Shown here one piece after another: positions 58,351 through 64,000 of a stretch of DNA of 64,000 bases; within the stretch, counting starts at the first letter, position 1; every line of letters begins with the position of its first letter. The stretch is taken from positions 1-64,000 of the forward strand of contig CAXKVR010000001.1 of NCBI GenBank assembly GCA_964058845.1. Direction: 5' to 3'. The notes beneath the pieces are model-generated. The model saw nothing but the letters and a program-made list of their open reading frames with translations. It had not been told where the DNA came from and did not search any database. The DNA is from Carex sylvatica. Its lineage: Eukaryota; Streptophyta; Magnoliopsida; Poales; Cyperaceae. A program made the position numbers and the translations under genes.

Positions 58351-59643
58351 TATGCCGACATCGCGAATTACCTGGTCTCTGGAGTTTTACCTGCCACAAT
58401 GTCCCAACACCAGAAGAAGAAACTGAGGTCGGATTCCAAGTACTACTTTTGGGACGAGCCCTACCTCTTCAAGGTTGGAGTTGATGGCGTATTCCGACGT
58501 TGTGTCCCACTCGAGGAAACACACTCTATTCTTGCACATTGCCACTCGTCCGCTTATGGAGGACACTCTTCATTCTCTAAGACCACTGCCAAGGTATTAC
58601 AATCTGGTTTCTTTTGGCCTTCTCTTTTTAAAGATGCAAGATCTTTTGTTATAGCTTGTGACAGGTGCCAAAGGACCGGAAACATGACAAGACGAAGTGA
58701 GATGCCTCTCAACTTTATTCTTGAGGTTGAGATTTTTGATGTTTGGGGCATCGATTTCATGGGTCCATTCCCCTCTTCTCAAGGGAATGAGTATATTTTG
58801 GTGGCAGTCGACTATGTATCAAAGTGGGTTGAGGCAATGGCGTGCTGCAAAGCTGACTCGAATTCGGTAAGAAAGTTTTTCAATGAGATCATTTTCCCTC
58901 GTTTTGGGGTGCCTCGAGCTGTCATCAGTGACGGAGGCAAGCACTTCATCAATCGACAATTCAAAAAACTCTTGAGCCGACATGGGGTGACTCACAAGGT
59001 ATCCACTTCTTATCACCCTCAAACTAATGGCCAAGCTGAGATTTCTAACAGGGAAATCAAGTTGATTTTAGAGAAAACAGTCGCAAGGACGAGGAAGGAT
59101 TGGGCTTTCAAGCTGCATGATGCACTTTGGGCCTACCGCACCGCCTTCAAGACACCGATCGGCATGAGCCTTTACAAGCTGGTGTATGGAAAGCCGTGTC
59201 ACCTTCCCGTTGAAATTGAGCACAAGGCATTTTAGGCCACAAGAGCGATCAACATGGACCTGCTTGCAGCTGGAGAAAAGCGTGTCCTCGACTTGCATGA
59301 GCTGGAGGAAATGAGGTTGCATGCGTATGAGAATGCAAAATTTTACAAGGAAAAGACGAAGTGCTTGCACGACCAACGCATTTCGCCTCGCCAGTTCAAA
59401 GAGGGAGATCTTGTACTTTTATTTAATGCTAGATTGAGAATTTTTCCAGGTAAACTCAAATCAAGATGGTCCAGCCCATTTCAGGTGGAGAAAGTGTACC
59501 CTTTCGGAGCGGTTGATATCTGGAGTACAAAAAGTGGGACCTTCAGGGTAAATGGTCAGCGTCTCAAGCACTACGTTGCTGATCACTTGATGAATGAGCG
59601 GTGTGTTCAGTTTCTTTCTGACCCCACTCCGATGGAAGCTTAA
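58351..59643 (+). pseudogene. pol: Athila pol: integrase
   Basis: The integrase joins element cDNA to host DNA. The zinc-binding HHCC region is visible ([10 protein letters not shown] ... CDRCQ). The core catalytic acids appear in [18 protein letters not shown] and [16 protein letters not shown] (D, D, E). A TAG at 59233-59235 interrupts the frame after VEIEHKAF at a tryptophan position, and reading resumes with RAINMDL. The C-terminal part (FKEGDLVLLFNARLRIFPGKLKSRWSSPF) is a typical gypsy integrase end. The frame closes with TAA at 59641. No env-like ORF follows. Confidence 0.9.
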
Positions 59644-61028
59644 GTTGCGAGGTGGTCTAGCTAAGGACCTAAAACGAGCGCTTCTTGGGAGGCAACCCGA
59701 GCACTTTTAAAATTATTATGTTTAGTCATTTCTTTTAGTTTTGTTTTTATTCTAGTTTCTGAATATTTAGTTTTATATTAGTTTAATTCTGACTTTTCAA
59801 TTTGTAGTTGTTATTTTCCAATTCTGAGCAAATATGAGAAGAAACCATCTCTGGGGGTTGGTACGGTCCGTACAAAAATTCATCCGGGCCGTAGGGCAAC
59901 CGTTCGGCGCAGAACCTCAAGGGGCGCGACCTTCTCTCTCTTCGCGTCCTTACAACTAGCCCTTTTTCCTTTTATACCCGACCCCCCCCTGACAAACCCT
60001 ACCCCTCCCCACCAACTCTTGTCATTTTCAACATACGGACCGTACACAAATTCATACGGATCGTACAAGTACCCACCTCTGACTACTGATCAGGTTTTTC
60101 CTACCCCATCTTATTTATTTTTCCATTCCATGTCTTGAAGCATTGAGGGCAATGCTCAGACTAAGCTTGGGGGGGTGATTAGTTATTTTCTTTACTTTGC
60201 ATTTAGTTTGTTTTAGTTTGTTTTTGTGTTTGCATGTTTTGAGGATAAAATATGTGTGAATTGCGAGAATTAGGGTCAATTTGAGAAATTTTGGTTGTGA
60301 CATGGTTGAATTTGGGAAATTGGAAATAACCACACGTTTGGTTGAAAGAACTGTATACGATAGTCTGTTTTGGGACTTTGTAGAATTGAATTGAATTGTG
60401 CCAAGAAAGCATTTGAAACCGGACTATGCCTTGTAAAAATAGAAAAATGGGATTTAAAAATAATAGAAAGACTTGGACATCCATTGGTATGAATGAATAT
60501 CGTTGGATGTGTGTATTCATGATGTATACGAGAATAAAAGATATAAAATTTTTGAGAAGAATGAAAAGATGGAGAATATAAGAGTACTGGCAATAAGCCA
60601 TTTTAGGCGCCTTTGAGCTCGTCTCCCAAACTTAGAAAAAGGAAAGAACCTTTGCATACATCAACACACGAAGTCCGTGACTTTCTGACCTAAGCTTGTT
60701 CCAAGCTTGGGGGAATTCAAAGAAAAATAAATCACCACAAATGAGGGCATAAATTTGGTAAAAGAATGAACTATTGATGCGTTTGATTGCTTAGTTCTTA
60801 CAAATAGCAATACATTCTTGAATTTAGGGTTTGATCAATTGAATTATGGGGTGAATCAAAGTTGACCAAAGGAAACCAAATTACTATCCAAAATGACTCT
60901 AATAGATTTCTAACGAACGCAAGATCATGCACATTTTTCCTCTTAGTAGATTAAATTGCATTTAGGTAAGTCCAACAACCAAAACCACTCCTAAGTTAGA
61001 ATTTTTGCTTGAGGACAAGCAAAGTTCA
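59644..61028 (+). other. 3' untranslated region of the Athila element
   Basis: It holds the phrases typical downstream of integrase in this group (CTTCTTGGGAGGCAACCCGA near 59681, AAGCATTGAGGGCAATGCTC near 60138, TTTGCTTGAGGACAAGCAAA at the end). The last two palindrome clusters are at 59861 and 60032. No env-like or other coding frame is convincing. Confidence 0.75.
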
Positions 61029-61245
61029 CACTACTAGTGTGCTATAAAGACCTTCAATTGTTGTGTTGTATTAGAATTACAGCTATGCTCTTCTGTTGCC
61101 ATCTGGAGACACTACTAAAGTGTTGCAATGACCTTCAATTGGAGTGTTGTATAAGAATTGCAACTACCCTCTTGTCTTTCCATCTAGAAACACTACTGGA
61201 GTGCTACAAAGACATTCAAATAGAGTATTTTATTAGGGTTACAAC
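61029..61245 (+). repeat. 81-bp tandem repeat array, part 3
   Basis: About 2.7 copies of the same unit, resuming exactly at CACTA after the Athila element. Broken again at GTTACAAC (61238-61245) by the hAT element. Confidence 0.9.
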
Positions 61246-61579
61246 TAGGCTTGCTAAATGAGTCGGGCCAGCTCGTGGGCTTTGAGCTGGACTCTTCAAT
61301 GAGTCAAACTGAGCTGAGCTCAATTTGAGTTGAGCCCGAGCTCGGTCCGAACTCGAAATAAATATGCATTTTCTTAGCGAGTCGATCCGATCCTGATTCG
61401 AGCCGAGCCGAGCTACCCATTGAATTGAACCATTCTTCCTTCGCTTCTCCAGTTCTCCTTCGCTTTTCGCCAAAAAAAAAAAAATCTCATTCGCTTCTCC
61501 AGTTGAAGCTCCTTGGCTCCGTCGCTCTCTCGCTCTCCGTCGCTTCTCTCAGGTGCGCTCTCTTCTCTTCTCTCTTATC

Positions 61580-61617
<38 letters not shown>

Positions 61618-63270
61618 AAGCTGATTTTACGATTATGTTTAATGTTTTTACGTGATTAATAGGTTTTGGGATATTTGTGATACTAGCACCAGTCTGGCAC
61701 GTACGTACCAGCACCAGCCTGTATCAGTTCGGTACTAGTTTTTTGCTTTGTACCAAGTTAACATTACTGTTAGCCAGATTTTCATGTTTCTACCTTTTGC
61801 ACCAGTTTGGGATATTTGTGATACTAGCACCAGTGCAAACTTATCCAGATTTTCATGTTTCTACTTTTGTAATTGGCAATGGTTATGTCTCATTTACACA
61901 TAAGCTAAAACTAGGATTTCTAGTTGCAACTTAAAAAAACATAGACGTTTTTTTAAAAGTAATGTTAGGTGTTGGTTCTAACATGCAAAATCAAAATAAA
62001 TAATGCCAAAGCAGTTCACATACAATCTGTCCATAACTGCTCTAGTAAGGGACTGTTATTTTTATGCATAAGAGTTCTAGAGTCTAGACCTTTCTGTTAC
62101 TTTTACTGTTACATGGAAGTCTATTATAATTAATTTGATAATTTTCCTTTTCTGTATTTATGCATTTATAATTGTTGTTGTATGTTCTGTGTACAGTTTC
62201 TGTCGCTGTTGTAAGAGGCACATCTTTGCAAAAGGATGATCCAAAAGCTGACCTGACATGGTACATACCATGAGATGGATTGCACATCTTTGCATTCAGA
62301 TTACTACATATCCATGAGATGCAACCGTTTACATTTTGTTTATTCATTTGCCTTTTTCTTTTTTCTTTTTCCTGTTAGAATTTTGTTCAGAATAAGCAAT
62401 AGCTTTTTGGAAAAATCATTGATTTTGGAAATGCTTTTGTGGCATATGCTGCTTTAACATTAGGAGCTGATTAAATTGTGATGTATGAAGTTTTAGTTAT
62501 TCTTACTATTTTTTAGGTTACTAAATCCAACAGTGTATGTGTGCAGATGTGACTTCTGATTAAAATGGCTTACCAGTTCGTTATTATCTGATGTGGCTTA
62601 CCAGTACATAAATTATAAATACCAGGATGTGTTTTAGTGGTTGACTTAAATATTCACACCTCAATATTAGAAGTACAAAACGAGCTGATTTTGTTGACTA
62701 ACTTAGGTCATAGTGTAAAATAGGGGCAATTTTGTCTCTTGTATGGTCCTGGTCAGATTGTATGTTGTTCTTCTGGAGACTTTCATCTTTCGGGGTCGTT
62801 ACAGGTCAGGTTGGGTTCAGATTGTGTATCATTTCTGCCATGAAAGCGTTGCAGAAATAAATCTCTTTTTGTAATATCAGAATGGATCGATTTTTCAGTT
62901 ACGGTTACTGTATAGCTTAGGTGCATGTCTGATCTGGTCATGGTATAAAATATAAAAATCCAAATTTCGGACGTTCATGGATTGCCTCTGAATGAATTGT
63001 TTGTTGTTAATGTTTCAAATTATGATGAGATTCTCTAAAAATTGGGTTCAAACGTTCAAAATATACATGCCTTTGAAATATAATACAATAAATTGGGTTT
63101 GAGTCGGGTTTTGGGTTTGAGTCAAGTTCGGACTGAGCCTAAAGAGTCTAATGGACCGAGTCGAGTTGGACTTTACTCTTCAAAATTGAGCTGAGCCGAG
63201 TCGGATTTTAATGAAAGAATGAATGGACCGGGCCGAGTTTTGGGCGAGTTCCCGCTCATTAGCACCTCTA
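61246..63270. mobile_element. Non-autonomous hAT element in the 81-bp array
   Basis: It starts TAGGCTTGCTAAATGAG and ends with the inverse relative CTCATTAGCACCTCTA. A perfect 8-bp duplication GTTACAAC flanks it (61238-61245 and 63271-63278). The subterminal regions are rich in GAGTCGG/GAGCTGAGC motifs in both orientations. The interior includes a CT-rich, leader-like stretch (61430-61618) and two direct copies of a GGGATATTTGTGATACTAGCACCAG segment (about 61668 and 61809). No transposase frame is present. Confidence 0.9.
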
Positions 63271-64000
63271 GTTACAACTACCATCTTCTCTTGCCATCTG
63301 TAGACATTACTAGAGTGTTTCAAAGACCTCCAATTGAAGTGTTGTATTAGGGTTGCAACTACCATCTTCTCTTATCATATGGAGACACCACTATAATGTT
63401 TCAAACACCTTCAATTGGAGTGTTGTATTAGGGTAACAACCACTGTCTTTTCTTATAATCGGAGAACACTTCTAAAGAGCTGCAAAGACTTTTAATTGAA
63501 GTGTTGTATTAGGGCTACAATTACTATCTTATGTTTCCATCTAGAGACACACTAGAGTGTTGCAAATACCTTCAATTTAAGTGTTGTATTAAGGTTGCAG
63601 CTACCCTCTTCACTTGCTATATGGAGACACTACTAGAGTGCTACAAAGACCTTCAATTGGAGTGTTGTATTAGTGTTGCAACTATCCTCTTCTCTTATCA
63701 TATGGAGACACTACTATAATGCTACAAAGAATTTCAATTAGAGTGTTGCATTGGGGGTTACCACCACCCACTTCTCTTGCTATATGGAGACACTACAAGT
63801 GACAGTACTAGAGTGCTCCAAACACCTTCAATTAGAGTGTTGTATTTGGATTGTAAATGCCTTATAATCTTGCTATAGAGGGTCACTATAAGAGTGCTAC
63901 AAACACCTTTAATTGGAGTATTGTATTATGGTTGCAAATGCCCTATTATCATGTCATATGGAGACACTACTAGAGTGCTCCAAACACCTTCAATTGGAGT
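63271..64000 (+). repeat. 81-bp tandem repeat array, part 4, running out of the window
   Basis: About nine copies, with spacings of 80-83 bp between GGAGACAC landmarks (for example 63623 and 63704). The array continues to the last base of the window. With parts 1-3 it makes about 1.77 kb of original contiguous array. Confidence 0.9.

Larger units (their letters stand above)
52414..60066 (+). repeat. Dispersed paired palindromes CATACGGNCCGTAC in the Athila element
   Basis: Pairs at 52414/52436, 52515/52537, 53351/53373, 53925/53944, 55432/55452, 55534/55554, 56459/56478, 56560/56580 and 60032/60053; a run of four at 58240/58261/58282/58303; and a pair with a decayed second member at 59861/59881. 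Aligned on the palindrome, successive members are 20 or 21 bp apart. Locations are the LTR, leader, gag-protease linker, protease-RT linker, RNase H-integrase linker and 3' UTR. Inside coding sequence they appear as HTVRT, IRPV, HTDRT or GPYT residues between domains. Most copies preserve the palindrome even where the neighbouring bases differ. Confidence 0.92.
52245..61028 (+). mobile_element. Athila-type Ty3-gypsy retrotransposon lacking PPT and 3' LTR
   Basis: Order: 5' LTR, primer site, leader, gag, protease, reverse transcriptase, RNase H, integrase, long 3' UTR. The flanks are a perfect CACTA duplication (52240-52244 and 61029-61033). The 3' end stops within GAGGACAAGCAAAGTTCA, the sequence that in related elements lies just before the polypurine tract. 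The tract and the 3' LTR are absent, yet the 81-bp host repeat resumes exactly in register after the duplication. An earlier purine run (AAGCTTGGGGGGG, about 60162-60174) is in the 3' UTR and is not followed by an LTR. Multiple frameshifts and stops make it inactive. Confidence 0.88.

Noticed and set aside
54030..59376. Numerous minus-strand frames across the Athila element
   Set aside because: They are antisense shadows of the gag-pol reading frames.
60150..61028. 3' LTR of the plus-strand Athila element
   Set aside because: Neither the LTR start (TGATATCTCC) nor its end (GTGCGATCA) recurs here; the purine run near 60165 is not followed by LTR sequence.

Overview
This is a stretch of nuclear DNA from a flowering plant. 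It is AT-rich, its genes have introns, and most of it consists of plant transposable elements: Athila/Tat-type Ty3-gypsy and Ty1-copia LTR elements, hAT, CACTA and Mutator-like DNA transposons, LINE fragments and foldback MITEs. Only two ordinary protein genes are convincing: a two-exon tetraspanin (34642-35725, minus strand) and a divergent ubiquitin-eL40 fusion gene (47211-47684, plus strand, with a 5'-UTR intron). A possible non-coding or decayed transcription unit lies at 548-3250. The sequence does not identify the lineage within angiosperms. All boundaries were read by eye and no alignment was computed.

Layout. 1-11000: a candidate promoter and leader exon, a ~213-bp tandem repeat in its putative intron, a Mutator-type MITE (3379-4105, 9-bp duplication), a LINE remnant, a Mutator-like element with ~390-bp inverted repeats (5822-7407, 11-bp duplication) and several foldback MITEs. 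11327-22600: a degraded minus-strand Athila element with LTR, tRNA-Asp primer site, gag and an Athila ORF1-like region but no visible pol. A copia-type LTR plus leader (plus strand) abuts it, a second copia LTR (minus strand) interrupts its LTR, and a hAT element carrying a second hAT interrupts its ORF1. 22809-24603: a non-autonomous CACTA element. 26172-32392: a hAT element with a nearly complete transposase gene (one internal stop), inserted into a foldback MITE. 34600-36500: the tetraspanin gene and its duplicated upstream DNA. 37858-43714: MITEs, a dispersed duplication and a 5'-truncated LINE with a 17-bp duplication. 46833-47684: the ubiquitin gene.

48735-64000: one original array of an 81-bp tandem repeat, split by a 2.7-kb solo LTR, an 8.8-kb plus-strand Athila element and a 2.0-kb hAT element. 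The first two inserted at the same CACTA pentamer of the repeat unit. The Athila element has recognisable gag, protease, RT, RNase H and integrase, but eight coding lesions were counted.

The most unusual signal is in that Athila element. A GC-rich palindrome (CATACGGNCCGTAC type) occurs in pairs spaced 20-21 bp start to start, in the LTR, leader, inter-domain linkers of the coding region and 3' UTR. Two other LTR families in the window carry their own, different palindrome sets. The Athila element also lacks a polypurine tract and 3' LTR while keeping a perfect 5-bp target duplication.
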